Shown one piece after another: positions 1 through 10,034 of a DNA stretch of 64,000 bases. Made by a program: the position numbers and the translations under genes. The DNA is from Luteimonas deserti (GTDB lineage: Bacteria > Pseudomonadota > Gammaproteobacteria > Xanthomonadales > Xanthomonadaceae): NCBI RefSeq assembly GCF_013425765.1, contig NZ_JACCJZ010000016.1, forward strand, positions 1 to 64,000, given 5' to 3'. The notes beneath the pieces were generated by a model, which was given only the letters and a program-made list of their open reading frames with translations, was not told where the DNA came from and did not search any database. Every line of letters starts with the position of its first letter. Position 1 is the first letter of the stretch.

Positions 1-1411
1 CCGCGCCCGGCGACGGCCGGCCTTCATCGGGCTGTTCGCCTCGGGGCGGCGCGCGCGGATCCCGGCCGGGTCCGGGCGGCGGCCGCCGCGTCCGGGCGGC
101 CTCGACCGCGGCGCGGTTGGCGAGCGCATCGGCCATGCCCGGCTGCAGGCGCAAGGCCTGGTCGTAAGCCGCGATCGCTCCGTCCAGATCCCCCTGCCTG
201 GCCAGGGCGTTGCCGCGGTTGTAGGCCGCCACCGGCCCGGGCAGATCGGCCCAGTGCCTGGCGGCATCGGCATAGCGACCCGCGCGGTAGGCCTCCACGC
301 CTTCGACGAGACGACCGTGCACGGCCTGGTCGGCACGTTGCCAGGCCGTGCCACGCATGGTCTCGTCCCGGGCGTCGGCCCCCAGCATTGGAAGCGCCGC
401 CAGGCACGCCACTGCCGCGAGCGCCGCGCCGCGGCGGAACGCCAGCAGCACCAGGACGAGCAGTGGGAGGATGAACCAGTAGCCCTGATCCGCCCAGCGC
501 AGGGCACCCTGGGGCAGCGCCCCCGGCCGGTCTGCACCGGTGGACGCAGTGTCCCCGTTCGCCGGATCAGACATCAGGCGCAAGGCTCGGAGATCGGCGT
601 CGCCGATCGTGAGCCGCCGGTAATCGCCGCTGCCGGCCTCAGCGAGCGCCCGGAGTGCAGGCTCGTCGAGCCGGGCATGGACGAGCCCGCCAACGGCGTC
701 GCGATGGGCCGCCCCCTGGGGGCTGCCCAGCCCGAGCACGGACACGCGATAGCCCATCCGTGAGGCGGTCGCGGCTTCGGCGATCGCCGGCCGGTCGGCC
801 TGGCCGGTCAACAGGAGGATGCTCCCGCGGGTGACCGCGCGCTGGCGGAGCAGGCGCGCGGCGTGCTCGATACCGCGGTCCGCGCGCTGGCCGTCGGCCG
901 GCATGACATCGGGGGCCAGCGCATCGAGATACAGCGCCAGATTGGCTGCCTCCGAGGTCAGCGGCGCGACGGTGAACGCATCGCCCGCGTAGACGACCAG
1001 TGCGGTTTCGCCTTCGGCGCGTCCGGCGAACAGCTCGGCGAGCTTGGCCCGCGCCTGCAGCAGGCGCGAGGGCGGGAGGTCCGCCGCCGCGGTCGCGGTC
1101 GACAGGTCCAGGACCACCACCAAAGGCGGCGACGTCGTCGCCTGCAGCGGCGCCGGAACCTGGCGCCACCCCGGGCCCGCGAGGGCCAGCACCGCGCATG
1201 CACCCGCGGTCATCCATGCGGCGAGTTCCAGCCAGCCGCGCCTGCCGGCGCGGTGTTCCGCGAGATGCGCCAGCAGATGGGCGTCGACCGCTTGCGTCCA
1301 CCCGCTCGCGGCGCGCATGCGCAGTCGCCACACCACCCCCAGTAGCGGAAGGGCCAGCAACAGCCAGAGCCACGCCGGCCGTGCGAAATGCACCGCGTCG
1401 AGGCCGTTCAC
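1..1411 (-). CDS. VWA-domain/TPR protein (BatB/BatC-like), C-terminus cut by window edge
   Basis: Read leftward from a GTG at 1411 whose last bases overlap the stop of the preceding VWA gene (GTGA), a usual sign of translational coupling. Two hydrophobic segments lie near the N-terminus, then a von Willebrand A domain, another membrane segment near residue 320, then TPR-like repeats (AYRAGRYADAARHW, AYNRGNALARQGDLDGAI) and a charged tail that runs off the window. The metal-site motif reads DLSTA instead of DxSxS, so metal binding may be lost or altered. It belongs to the MoxR-DUF58-VWA operon. Such Bat-type operons are linked to envelope stress or aerotolerance in some bacteria; the exact role here is unknown. 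Family assignment is firm, function is not. Confidence 0.8.
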   Translation of the reverse strand, partial: MNGLDAVHFARPAWLWLLLALPLLGVVWRLRMRAASGWTQAVDAHLLAHLAEHRAGRRGWLELAAWMTAGACAVLALAGPGWRQVPAPLQATTSPPLVVVLDLSTATAAADLPPSRLLQARAKLAELFAGRAEGETALVVYAGDAFTVAPLTSEAANLALYLDALAPDVMPADGQRADRGIEHAARLLRQRAVTRGSILLLTGQADRPAIAEAATASRMGYRVSVLGLGSPQGAAHRDAVGGLVHARLDEPALRALAEAGSGDYRRLTIGDADLRALRLMSDPANGDTASTGADRPGALPQGALRWADQGYWFILPLLVLVLLAFRRGAALAAVACLAALPMLGADARDETMRGTAWQRADQAVHGRLVEGVEAYRAGRYADAARHWADLPGPVAAYNRGNALARQGDLDGAIAAYDQALRLQPGMADALANRAAVEAARTRRPPPGPGRDPRAPPRGEQPDEGRPSPGA

Positions 1412-2451
1412 CGCGCGGCCTCCGCGCCGATGCGGCCGGAACGGCCGCCGTGCGCCGCCCGCGGCCACGCTGCCAGCGCGAGCAGCAGGCAGGCCCCGGC
1501 GAGCGGAATCGGATACCGCTCGATCCGCGCCCGCAGTGCGGGCCCTGCCCGCTCGACGGGTTCGATCCGGTCGAGCTCGGCGTAGATCCCGGCCAGCGCC
1601 GCAGTATCGCGCGCGCGGAAGGCCCGGCCGCCCGTCGCCTCGGCGATCGCTTCCAGCGCGGCTTCGTCGATCGCCGGTTCTCCGCCCCCGGGCAGGCGAA
1701 AGCCGAACAGCGCCCCGGCCTGCTCCTCGCCGCCGAACGCGATGGTGTGCACCCGCAGGCCGGCGTCACGTGCGAGCTCGCTCGCCTTGTCCGGAGTGAG
1801 CACGCCGGCATTGCTGACGCCATCGGTCAGCAATACCAGCACGCGTTGACCGGACGACGGATCACCCATGCGCTTGACGGCCAGGCCGATCGCATCACCG
1901 ATCGCGGTTTCCCGGCCGGCGAGGCCGACGACGGTGTCGTCGAGCTGCTGGCGAACGCTGTCGAGATCGAAGGTCATCGGCGACATCGCATAGGCGCGGT
2001 GCCCGAAGACGATCAGGCCGACGCGGTCACCATGGCGCCGCTCGAGAAAATCGGCGATCACCGCCTTCGCCGCGGTCAGGCGGTCGACCCGACGCGATCC
2101 AAGCTGCATGTCCTCTTCGCCCATGCTGCCGGACAGATCCACGGCGAGCATGAGATCGCGCGCCGCCCGGGGTGCCGGCTCCGGCGGCCCCCACTGCTGG
2201 GGCCGCGCCGCCGCGAGGCACAGCAGCAGCCAGGCGAGCGTGAGCAGCCAGGGAACGCCACCGAAATTGCGACCGGTCATCCCCCCCGCGAGTGCCGGGA
2301 GTTGCGCATAGGGCACACGCAAGGCGGCGCCGCGTGGCGGCGCCGGGCGACGCAGGCGGTACACGATCAGGGGCAGCGGCAGCGCGAGCAGCATCCACGG
2401 CCACGCGAAGACGGTGCGCAGCATGTCAAGCGTCGTGTCCGGCGTCGTCAT
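1408..2451 (-). CDS. VWA-domain membrane protein (BatA-like)
   Basis: A 347-residue protein with N-terminal membrane helices (WPWMLLALPLPLIVY), a VWA domain with an intact metal-site motif (AVDLSGSMGEEDM), and a C-terminal membrane helix before a short basic tail. The ATG at 2451 overlaps the stop of the upstream DUF4381 gene (ATGA). An internal ATG at 2424 is a possible alternative start. The intact MIDAS contrasts with the degenerate one in the next VWA gene, so this is probably the ligand-binding partner of the pair. MoxR-class AAA+ ATPases commonly act with VWA proteins as chaperone-like complexes; that function is inferred from the family. Confidence 0.88.
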   Translation of the reverse strand: MTTPDTTLDMLRTVFAWPWMLLALPLPLIVYRLRRPAPPRGAALRVPYAQLPALAGGMTGRNFGGVPWLLTLAWLLLCLAAARPQQWGPPEPAPRAARDLMLAVDLSGSMGEEDMQLGSRRVDRLTAAKAVIADFLERRHGDRVGLIVFGHRAYAMSPMTFDLDSVRQQLDDTVVGLAGRETAIGDAIGLAVKRMGDPSSGQRVLVLLTDGVSNAGVLTPDKASELARDAGLRVHTIAFGGEEQAGALFGFRLPGGGEPAIDEAALEAIAEATGGRAFRARDTAALAGIYAELDRIEPVERAGPALRARIERYPIPLAGACLLLALAAWPRAAHGGRSGRIGAEAAR

Positions 2452-2906
2452 CGCCCGGCCTGCATCAGGGCGACGAAACGCGCGCGGGCAAGGCGCTGCG
2501 CCGCGACGATGTCCACCGGACCCGGGTCGCGCTTGAAGGCGCCTTCGCGCAGGACCGCGCCCGGACCGTCGCTGAATCCCGCCTCCGTGGCGCCGGCGTC
2601 GAGGAACGCCAGCCAGGCGTCGCCTTCCAGCCGATCGGCATCGGGCCGTACGCGCCGCGCGGCGCGCCGCAACAGGGCCGACATCGCAGCGATCCGCGCC
2701 GATGGGTCCGGCGCCGCGTCGACTGCGGTGTCGAACATCCTGCGCCAGGCCTGCCGCCTGCGCGCGCGCAGCCAGGCGTACAGGCCCGCCGCTGCGAGCA
2801 GGATGCACAGCGCCGCCGCAAGCCACCACCAGCCCGGCGCAGGTGGCCACCATGCCGGCGCGGCAGGCTGCTGGATATCACGGAGCACGATGTCGGGCAC
2901 CCGCAT
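2448..2906 (-). CDS. DUF4381 domain protein
   Basis: A 152-residue protein with one strong membrane segment at about residues 25-45 (WWWLAAALCILLAAAGLYAWL) followed by a basic cytoplasmic domain, as expected for DUF4381 members, which almost always sit between DUF58 and VWA genes. The start ATG lies one base after the DUF58 stop, and the 3' end overlaps the VWA start, so the operon is tightly packed. It is probably a membrane-anchored component of the MoxR/VWA complex. No enzymatic motif is visible. Confidence 0.8.
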   Translation of the reverse strand: MRVPDIVLRDIQQPAAPAWWPPAPGWWWLAAALCILLAAAGLYAWLRARRRQAWRRMFDTAVDAAPDPSARIAAMSALLRRAARRVRPDADRLEGDAWLAFLDAGATEAGFSDGPGAVLREGAFKRDPGPVDIVAAQRLARARFVALMQAGR

Positions 2907-2907
2907 C

Positions 2908-3831
2908 TCAGCGCGTCCGTCCGCGCATGAAGATCGGCAGCCAGCGATCACTGGCCATTTCCGTGGACAGCACCGCGGTACGCACGCCAGAAGCACGCAG
3001 CACGGCCTCGCATCGAGCGATACCGCCTGCGAAGCGGTCCGCCCAGCGCGCCCGGACTGTCGCCCGGTCGAGGTCCAGGGCCACCGCACCTCCGGGCGCG
3101 GCGAAGCGCACCGGGGCCACGGGTGGATCGCGCTCCAGCGGATCGGTCAACAGCACGACGCAGACCTCGGCATGTGCAGAGAGGGCAAGCCAGCGCTGCG
3201 CCGGCACTGCGAGCGCACTTGCCGCGTCGGACAGGACCAGCAGCCGCGATCCCGGACGAAGCAGGCGTCGCGCGTGGTCGAACGCCACCGGCAGGCCCTC
3301 GTCGCCGTCGGGCCGCGTCGCGTACCAGCGCGCCAGTGCATCGAGGACGCGCAGGCTGCCCCGGCGCCCGCCGGCGGGTGGGACCGGGGCCTCGCTCGAG
3401 GTTCCGCGCAGGGCCGCTACGCGATCACCCGCCGCGGTGGCCGCCCACACCGCGACCGCACCGGCGCGCGCCGCCTGCACGGACTTGAACCGCACACGCG
3501 TGCCGAAGTAGAGCGCAGGCGCGGTGTCGGCCACCACCAGCGTCAAGCGCTCCCGCTCGGTCTGGAAGGTCTTGGTGTGCGGGCGACCCGTCCGGGCGGT
3601 GACCCGCCAGTCGATATGACGCGCATCGTCACCTGCGATGTAGTCCCGTGATTCCGCGTATTCCATCCCCTGCCCGCGCACCGGCGCTGGCGCGTGCGCG
3701 CGGATGCCGGTCCGCCCCTGTCGGGCACCGATGCGTCGACCGGCCGGCTCACGCAGGGCCACGAGCTCCCGGAGCGATGGCACGACGCCGGTGGCGCCGG
3801 ACGGCTCGAGAGTGGACGGGCCGGCACGCAT
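2908..3831 (-). CDS. DUF58 domain protein of the MoxR operon
   Basis: About 307 residues, carrying the DUF58 hallmark around residues 60-90 (GMEYAESRDYIAGDDARHIDW, followed by RVTARTGRPHTKTF). The rest resembles a VWA fold (LLVLSDAASALAVP). It follows the MoxR gene by a few bases; a GTG at 3837 is an alternative start. DUF58 proteins are almost always encoded beside MoxR ATPases and are thought to be their substrates or partners. Unlike many members, no transmembrane helices are evident, so it is probably cytosolic. Confidence 0.85.
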   Translation of the reverse strand: MRAGPSTLEPSGATGVVPSLRELVALREPAGRRIGARQGRTGIRAHAPAPVRGQGMEYAESRDYIAGDDARHIDWRVTARTGRPHTKTFQTERERLTLVVADTAPALYFGTRVRFKSVQAARAGAVAVWAATAAGDRVAALRGTSSEAPVPPAGGRRGSLRVLDALARWYATRPDGDEGLPVAFDHARRLLRPGSRLLVLSDAASALAVPAQRWLALSAHAEVCVVLLTDPLERDPPVAPVRFAAPGGAVALDLDRATVRARWADRFAGGIARCEAVLRASGVRTAVLSTEMASDRWLPIFMRGRTR

Positions 3832-3839
3832 TGCCACGT

Positions 3840-4838
3840 TCAGGGCAGCGGCACACAGTCGAGCAGGGCCGCGACGAGCTGGTCGCCATCCCAGCCTTCG
3901 GCCGTCGCCTCGTAGCTCGGCAACACCCGGTGGCGCAGGACATCCGGCGCCAGCGCCCGGACGTCCTCGGGGGTGACGAAATCGCGTCCGGCCAGCCAGG
4001 CCCGCGCGCGCGCGCAACGCTCGAGCGCGATCGACCCGCGCGGGCTCGCGCCCCAGGCGATCCGGCGGGCCAGCGCAGGGTCGTACGCTGACGGATCACG
4101 CGATGCGAGCACCAGCTCGACGAGATAGCGCTCCACCGCCGGAGCCAGGTGCACGTCCAGCACCGCGCGCCGGGCGGCGAACAGGATCTCCAGAGGCATG
4201 CGGTCGATGTCTTCGGTTCGCGCGTCGAGCTCGGCCAGCGCGCGCTCGCGGGCGAGGGCCAGGATCCGCGATTCGGTCGCCACATCCGGATAACCCACGC
4301 GCACGTGCAACAGAAACCGGTCGAGCTGCGCCTCGGGCAGCGGAAAGGTGCCTTCCTGCTCGATCGGATTCTGCGTGGCCATCACCAGGAACAGGTCCGG
4401 CAGCCGGTAGGTTTCGCGGCCCACGGTGACCTGACGCTCGCCCATCGCCTCGAGAAGCGCCGATTGCACCTTGGCGGGTGCGCGGTTGATCTCGTCGGCC
4501 AGCAGCAGCGGGTGGAAGATCGGCCCGGGCTGGAACTCGAATCGCCCGTCTTGCGGGCGCCAGATCTCGGTGCCGGTCAGGTCAGCCGGCAGCAGGTCCG
4601 GTGTGAACTGGACCCGCGCGAAAGGCGCATCCAGACGCGCGGCCAGTGCCCGGATCGCCGTCGTCTTGGCCAGTCCCGGTGCCCCTTCCACCAGCAGGTG
4701 ACCGTCCGCGAGCAGGGCGACCAGCAGCCGGTCCACCAGTGCATCCTGGCCGATGATGGCCGCCGCCAGAGATGCCCGCAGCGCGTCGAAGCGTGCATGC
4801 AACCCCCGCGTCGACACGGGCTCGAGCGCCTGGTCCAT
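3840..4838 (-). CDS. MoxR-family AAA+ ATPase
   Basis: A 332-residue AAA+ protein with Walker A GAPGLAKT near residue 53, Walker B LLADEINRAP near residue 110, the sensor segment ATQNPIEQEGTFPLPEAQLD, and a C-terminal lid domain. It is the first gene of the leftward operon that continues with DUF58, DUF4381 and two VWA proteins. MoxR ATPases act as chaperones that mature or activate partner complexes; the target here is unknown. The length is normal for the family and all ATPase motifs look intact. Confidence 0.95.
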   Translation of the reverse strand: MDQALEPVSTRGLHARFDALRASLAAAIIGQDALVDRLLVALLADGHLLVEGAPGLAKTTAIRALAARLDAPFARVQFTPDLLPADLTGTEIWRPQDGRFEFQPGPIFHPLLLADEINRAPAKVQSALLEAMGERQVTVGRETYRLPDLFLVMATQNPIEQEGTFPLPEAQLDRFLLHVRVGYPDVATESRILALARERALAELDARTEDIDRMPLEILFAARRAVLDVHLAPAVERYLVELVLASRDPSAYDPALARRIAWGASPRGSIALERCARARAWLAGRDFVTPEDVRALAPDVLRHRVLPSYEATAEGWDGDQLVAALLDCVPLP

Positions 4839-4942
4839 CCACCGTCTCGCTGTCGACGCCGATCGCGTCGGGAACAGTGTGACCGCAAACGGTGAACGAC
4901 GCTCGACCCTCCGCGCCGCCTAGACTGCGCCGCACATACACA

Positions 4943-4966
4943 GACGGGGCCCATACGGGCCCCGTC
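4943..4966 (-). terminator. Rho-independent terminator after pilQ
   Basis: Perfect 10-bp inverted repeat GACGGGGCCC/GGGCCCCGTC with a 4-base loop, 20 bases beyond the pilQ stop. On the minus strand it is followed by a T/G-rich stretch rather than a pure T run, so termination may be moderate. Confidence 0.6.
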
Positions 4967-4987
4967 CGGAACGGCGCTGCGCTCGAC

Positions 4988-6907
4988 TCAATCGAGGGGG
5001 CGCTGCGCCACCCGCATGACCTTCGGGGTCACGAAGATCAACAGCTCCGCCTTCTCCTTGCCACGCCCACGCGTCTTGAACAGGTTGCCCAGTACCGGAA
5101 GGTCACCGAGGAACGGGACCTTCGACAGCGAAGCCCGATCCGCGAACTCGTACACGCCGCCGATCGCAACGGTCTGCCCATCGTCGATCAGCACCGCCGT
5201 CGTAACCGTGCGCTTGCTGATGAGGGGAACCGAACCGATACCGGGATACGTCGTCTCGCCAGTCACTTCGTCCTTCTTGATGTCCATCGCGAGGAACACG
5301 CGGCCATCCGCCGTGATGGTGGGCGTCACCTTCATCTCGAGGAGCACGTCCTTGAACTCGATGGTCGGGATGCTGTTGCTCTGCCCGCCCGTCACGGTCA
5401 GGTAGCCGACTTCCTGACCCTGGCTGATCACGGCCTCGCGCTGGTTACTGGTAACGATGCGCGGGTTGGAGATGACTTCGCCGCGCTGCTCCTGCTGCAG
5501 AGCCTGGAGTTCCAGCTCCCAGTTGATCGTATTTCCCAGGATCGTGAACGCCACGGATGCCGGGTTCATATCGCGGATGCCGAAGTTGAGATTGCGGCGC
5601 GCAACATCGTCTGTCCAGGTCCGGACCGGATTCGGATTCTGTGCGGTCGGGATTCCGCTGTTGTTGTACTCGGCGTTGGTTTCGAGAGAGCCGGACGTGA
5701 TCAGACGCTGCTTGGCCCCGAACACGCCGAAGCGTGCACCGAGATCGCGTGCGAACGATTCGTTGGCGATCACGATGCGGGCCTCGATCACGACCTGGTC
5801 AACCGGCTTGTCGAGCATCGAGACAAGGCGCTTGATTTCGTCCACGCGCTGGGGAATGTCGATCACCAGCAGCGTGTTCGTGCGGCGATCGAAACTGAGG
5901 CTGCCACGCGAGGAGAGGAAGCCTCGGTTTTGCGTACTGCCGCCGCCACCGCCTGTGCTCGTCTTGCTCTCCTCGGTCAGCAGCTTGGCGATGTCTTCCG
6001 CGTTGCCATAGCTGATCGCGATGTACTCGGTGGTCATCTCCGCGCGCTCTTCGATGGCCAGACGCGCGTCCTCGCGGGCCTGTTCGAACGCGGCGATCTC
6101 GCTCTGGGGCGCGACCCAGACCACATTGCCGCTGCGGCGCTTGTCGAGCGACTTGGCCTGCAAGACGATGTCCAGCGCCTGGTCCCAGGGCACGTTCTGC
6201 AGGCGCAGGGTGACGTTGCCGACCACGCTGTCGCTGGCGACGATGTTGAGGTTGGACTCGTCCGCGATCAACTGCAGCACGGTGCGCACCGGGACGTCCT
6301 GGAAGTTGAACGTGACCGGCGCACCGCGATACGCGCGTGTCTCGGCCGCCGTGGCAGCAGCCGTCTGGGCCATCGTCGAAGTGAGGCCGGCCGAGCCGAC
6401 CGCACGCGACCCCGTGCGCGGAACGATTTCGACGATGTAGTCGCGGCCGCTCTGGTAGGCGAGCGGCTCGAAGTCGCCGCGTGCGGTCAGCACCACCTGG
6501 GTGCCGCTGCCGCCCTGGCGTGCATCGATCCGCTGCACCGGCGTCGCGAAATCGGTGACGTTGAGCGGCCGCTGCAGTGACGCCGGCAGCGTCGCGCCGC
6601 CCAGATTGATCACCACGTTCCCGTCCTGCGTGCGCAGGTCGGGCGTCGCGCCGTCCCCGTCGAAGCGGAGGATCAGCTTGCCCGCCCCGCCATCGCCTCG
6701 CTTGAAATCCAGGTCGGTCACGGTCACGGCCGAGCTCTGGCCTGCCGCAGCCAACTGCAGCACAGGAAGCAGCGCCCCCGACGCCACCGGCTGCGCGGCC
6801 TGTGCACCACTGAATGCAGCCACCAGTCCGATGGCGAGACCGAGCGCGCCGGCACGCATCGGAGACGTCCGGTCAGCCCGCAGGCTCCCCGCTTTGCTCA
6901 CGGTCAT
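4988..6907 (-). CDS. pilQ: Type IV pilus secretin PilQ
   Basis: About 639 residues. A signal peptide covers roughly residues 1-38. An AMIN domain (about 61-165) binds peptidoglycan, an STN-type domain (about 197-262) follows, then a secretin N domain (about 292-375) with a Gly-rich linker, and the C-terminal secretin pore domain (about 455-630; ends VPFLGDLPVLGNLFKTRGRG). It forms the outer-membrane channel for the pilus. The start at 6907 is chosen over upstream in-frame codons because GAGGGG sits 7-8 bases ahead of it. It is the last gene of pilMNOPQ. Only one AMIN domain is obvious, where some relatives have two. Confidence 0.96.
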   Translation of the reverse strand: MTVSKAGSLRADRTSPMRAGALGLAIGLVAAFSGAQAAQPVASGALLPVLQLAAAGQSSAVTVTDLDFKRGDGGAGKLILRFDGDGATPDLRTQDGNVVINLGGATLPASLQRPLNVTDFATPVQRIDARQGGSGTQVVLTARGDFEPLAYQSGRDYIVEIVPRTGSRAVGSAGLTSTMAQTAAATAAETRAYRGAPVTFNFQDVPVRTVLQLIADESNLNIVASDSVVGNVTLRLQNVPWDQALDIVLQAKSLDKRRSGNVVWVAPQSEIAAFEQAREDARLAIEERAEMTTEYIAISYGNAEDIAKLLTEESKTSTGGGGGSTQNRGFLSSRGSLSFDRRTNTLLVIDIPQRVDEIKRLVSMLDKPVDQVVIEARIVIANESFARDLGARFGVFGAKQRLITSGSLETNAEYNNSGIPTAQNPNPVRTWTDDVARRNLNFGIRDMNPASVAFTILGNTINWELELQALQQEQRGEVISNPRIVTSNQREAVISQGQEVGYLTVTGGQSNSIPTIEFKDVLLEMKVTPTITADGRVFLAMDIKKDEVTGETTYPGIGSVPLISKRTVTTAVLIDDGQTVAIGGVYEFADRASLSKVPFLGDLPVLGNLFKTRGRGKEKAELLIFVTPKVMRVAQRPLD

Positions 6908-6921
6908 CTTGCTTCCCCTCA

Positions 6922-7464
6922 TCATTTTTCGTTCAGCGCGAGCGATGCCGGGCGTTCGAGCCACCCGCCGGCGCCATCGGGCACGAGCTCGACCAGCTCG
7001 ATGCGATTTTCATTGACCGATGTCACGCGGCCATCGTTCTGTCCCAGGTAATTCCCCGGCCCGATCCGGTAGGTCACCTTGTCCGGCGCGAGCACGAGGC
7101 CCACCGTACGCGGACCGGTGCCGATCGTGCCGACCATCGACATGCTGTCGAGCGGGAACTGCTCGGTGATCTCCTTACGCCGGTTGGAGTCCGGCCGCGG
7201 CCCGCTGCCGTTGTCGGCATCGGTGAACGCGTTACTGAACGGGTCGCGGATTCCCTGCGCCGAATACTCGAAGGTCTCGAACTGCTGCATGACCGGCAGC
7301 GGATCGAGCGCGGGCGCGGGTCGCTGCTTGACCTCGTCCACCCACTGTTCGAGGTTGGGCGCGTCTCCCGGCGTGCTGGTGACGCCGCGGCCGCAGCCCG
7401 TTGCGACCAGTGCGATCGCGAGCAGTGTGAGGCCGCGCGTCATGCCTGTGCTGATCGACATCAT
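6922..7464 (-). CDS. pilP: Type IV pilus assembly lipoprotein PilP
   Basis: 180 residues. A lipoprotein signal ends in a lipobox-like ATGC at residues 21-24, and no Asp follows the Cys, which agrees with outer-membrane sorting. The C-terminal beta domain (SMVGTIGTGPRTVGLVLAPD) matches PilP, which bridges the inner-membrane PilMNO complex to PilQ. The ATGATG start overlaps the pilO stop, so 7461 is an equally possible start. Confidence 0.93.
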   Translation of the reverse strand: MMSISTGMTRGLTLLAIALVATGCGRGVTSTPGDAPNLEQWVDEVKQRPAPALDPLPVMQQFETFEYSAQGIRDPFSNAFTDADNGSGPRPDSNRRKEITEQFPLDSMSMVGTIGTGPRTVGLVLAPDKVTYRIGPGNYLGQNDGRVTSVNENRIELVELVPDGAGGWLERPASLALNEK

Positions 7465-8138
7465 TGCGCCCCCCCGGCAGCCTGTGCTTCTGTTTCCGCT
7501 GCCTGGGCGGCGGTCTCCTCTTCATCGAGGTAGCGGTAGGTCTTGACGGTGCCCGACAGCTCGAGGCTCGAGTTCGGCCCGATGCCGGCCAGGCCGTCGC
7601 CCGATCCGCCCCGGGGCTTCAGCGAGATGTCGTGCATGGTCATGATGACCACGCGCGGCAGCGACGCCACGCCGCTGACGAAGGCGCCGAACTGGTGGTA
7701 AGTGCCGACCATTCGCAGTGCGATGGGCTGCTCGGCGTAGAACTCGCGCGGCGATTCCTCGCCCGGCTTGAACAGGTCGTTCTGGATGCCGGTGGCGATC
7801 GCGGTCTGGGAGATGTCGACGATCAGGTCGGGCATCTCGGTCTTGCTCGGCAACTGCCGGAGCATCTGCTGGAGCTGCTGCTCCATCTGCGCCAGCTGCT
7901 GCTTCAGCGGTTCGAGATTCGCCGCGCGGCCCTGCTTGGTCTCGAAATCCTGACGCAACGTGCGCTCCTGCGCCTCGAGACCCTCGAGCTCGCCGCCCTT
8001 GTCGCGGGTGACCAGGTACCAGAGCAGGCCGAAGATCAGCAGTCCCACCAGGATGCAGGCGCCGATCTTGTACTCGCGCGGCCATGCACCGGTATTGTTG
8101 ATGTCGAGCTCGCGCAGGCCCATCTTCTTCTTGCTCAC
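7461..8138 (-). CDS. pilO: Type IV pilus inner-membrane protein PilO
   Basis: 225 residues, with a short cytoplasmic N-terminus, one membrane helix at about 27-46 (IGACILVGLLIFGLLWYLV), a coiled coil at about 55-100, and a periplasmic ferredoxin-like domain. It pairs with PilN in the alignment complex. The GTG start at 8138 overlaps the pilN stop and is preceded by AAGGAG at 7 bases, a very good ribosome site. Confidence 0.95.
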   Translation of the reverse strand: MSKKKMGLRELDINNTGAWPREYKIGACILVGLLIFGLLWYLVTRDKGGELEGLEAQERTLRQDFETKQGRAANLEPLKQQLAQMEQQLQQMLRQLPSKTEMPDLIVDISQTAIATGIQNDLFKPGEESPREFYAEQPIALRMVGTYHQFGAFVSGVASLPRVVIMTMHDISLKPRGGSGDGLAGIGPNSSLELSGTVKTYRYLDEEETAAQAAETEAQAAGGAQ

Positions 8139-8781
8139 GAAGCGACTCCTTCAGCGACCGGCGCCGGCGCATCGACGGGGGCGGTGGCATCGACCGGCTG
8201 CAGCGGGTCGACCGCGTCCGCGGCTTCGGCTTCCTTGGCCGCCGGCGTCGACAGCTGGACGTTCAACGTGAAGGCGTACGGCAGCCCCGGCACGCCATCG
8301 CGCGCCTCGATCACCGAAAGCTGGGCGTTGGACATCCATCCCGAGGCATCCAGCGAACGCATATAGGTACTGACGCGAGCATTCGACTGCGAGCGCCCTT
8401 CGAGCGTCAGTCGCTGCCCTTCCTGCTTCAGCGAGGTCAGCAGCACGCCGTCGGGAATGGTGCGTACCAGCTGGTCGAAGAGATGGACCATCTGCGAACG
8501 ATTGCCCTGCAACTGCTCGATCACGGCCTTGCGGGCCAGCAGCTGCGAGCGCTGGCGGTCGAGCGCATCGATCTCGCTGATCTCGCGATCGAGCTCGACG
8601 ATGCGCTGCTCGAGATAGGCATTGCGCTCACGCTGTCCGTCGATCTGCGCGTTGTAGTACGAGTTGACCAGGAACCACAGGGCGATACCCGCCACCGCGG
8701 CGATGCCCACCATGACCCCGAATTCCTTCTGCCGCTGCTTGCGCCGTTCGGCGCGCCAGGGGAGGAGATTGATTCTTGCCA

Positions 8782-8782
<1 letters not shown>
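8135..8782 (-). CDS. pilN: Type IV pilus inner-membrane protein PilN
   Basis: 215 residues. It starts with the conserved MARINLLPWR segment that binds PilM, followed by a membrane helix at about 21-42, a coiled coil (about 45-95), and a periplasmic domain. The start at 8782 overlaps the pilM stop by one base (TGATG), with GAGGAG 9 bases upstream. The C-terminal tail is rich in Ala, Pro and Val. It recruits the cytoplasmic PilM ring to the membrane. Confidence 0.95.
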
Positions 8783-9891
<1,109 letters not shown>

Positions 9892-10020
9892 TTAAATAAC
9901 GGACTTTTAAGCCGATAGCAACAACCGGATCACGAAGACGCGATGCCGGGCGCCCTCCATCTTCGGGAATCAGAGGGCCGTCACGGACTGGCGCGGGGGG
10001 CCTCGAGTCAGCCGCTCCCC

Positions 10021-10026
10021 TATACT
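10021..10026 (+). promoter_or_regulatory. Candidate -10 box of mrcA
   Basis: TATACT ends only 8 bases before the mrcA ATG, with no clear -35 and no ribosome site between. If used, transcription would begin within a few bases of the ATG and give a leaderless or nearly leaderless mRNA. Confidence 0.4.
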
Positions 10027-10034
10027 CCGCCGCC

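Noticed and set aside
1000..3651. 883-codon plus-strand frame opposite the Bat operon
   Set aside because: Arg/Pro/Ala-rich shadow of the minus-strand VWA and DUF58 genes, which show family motifs.
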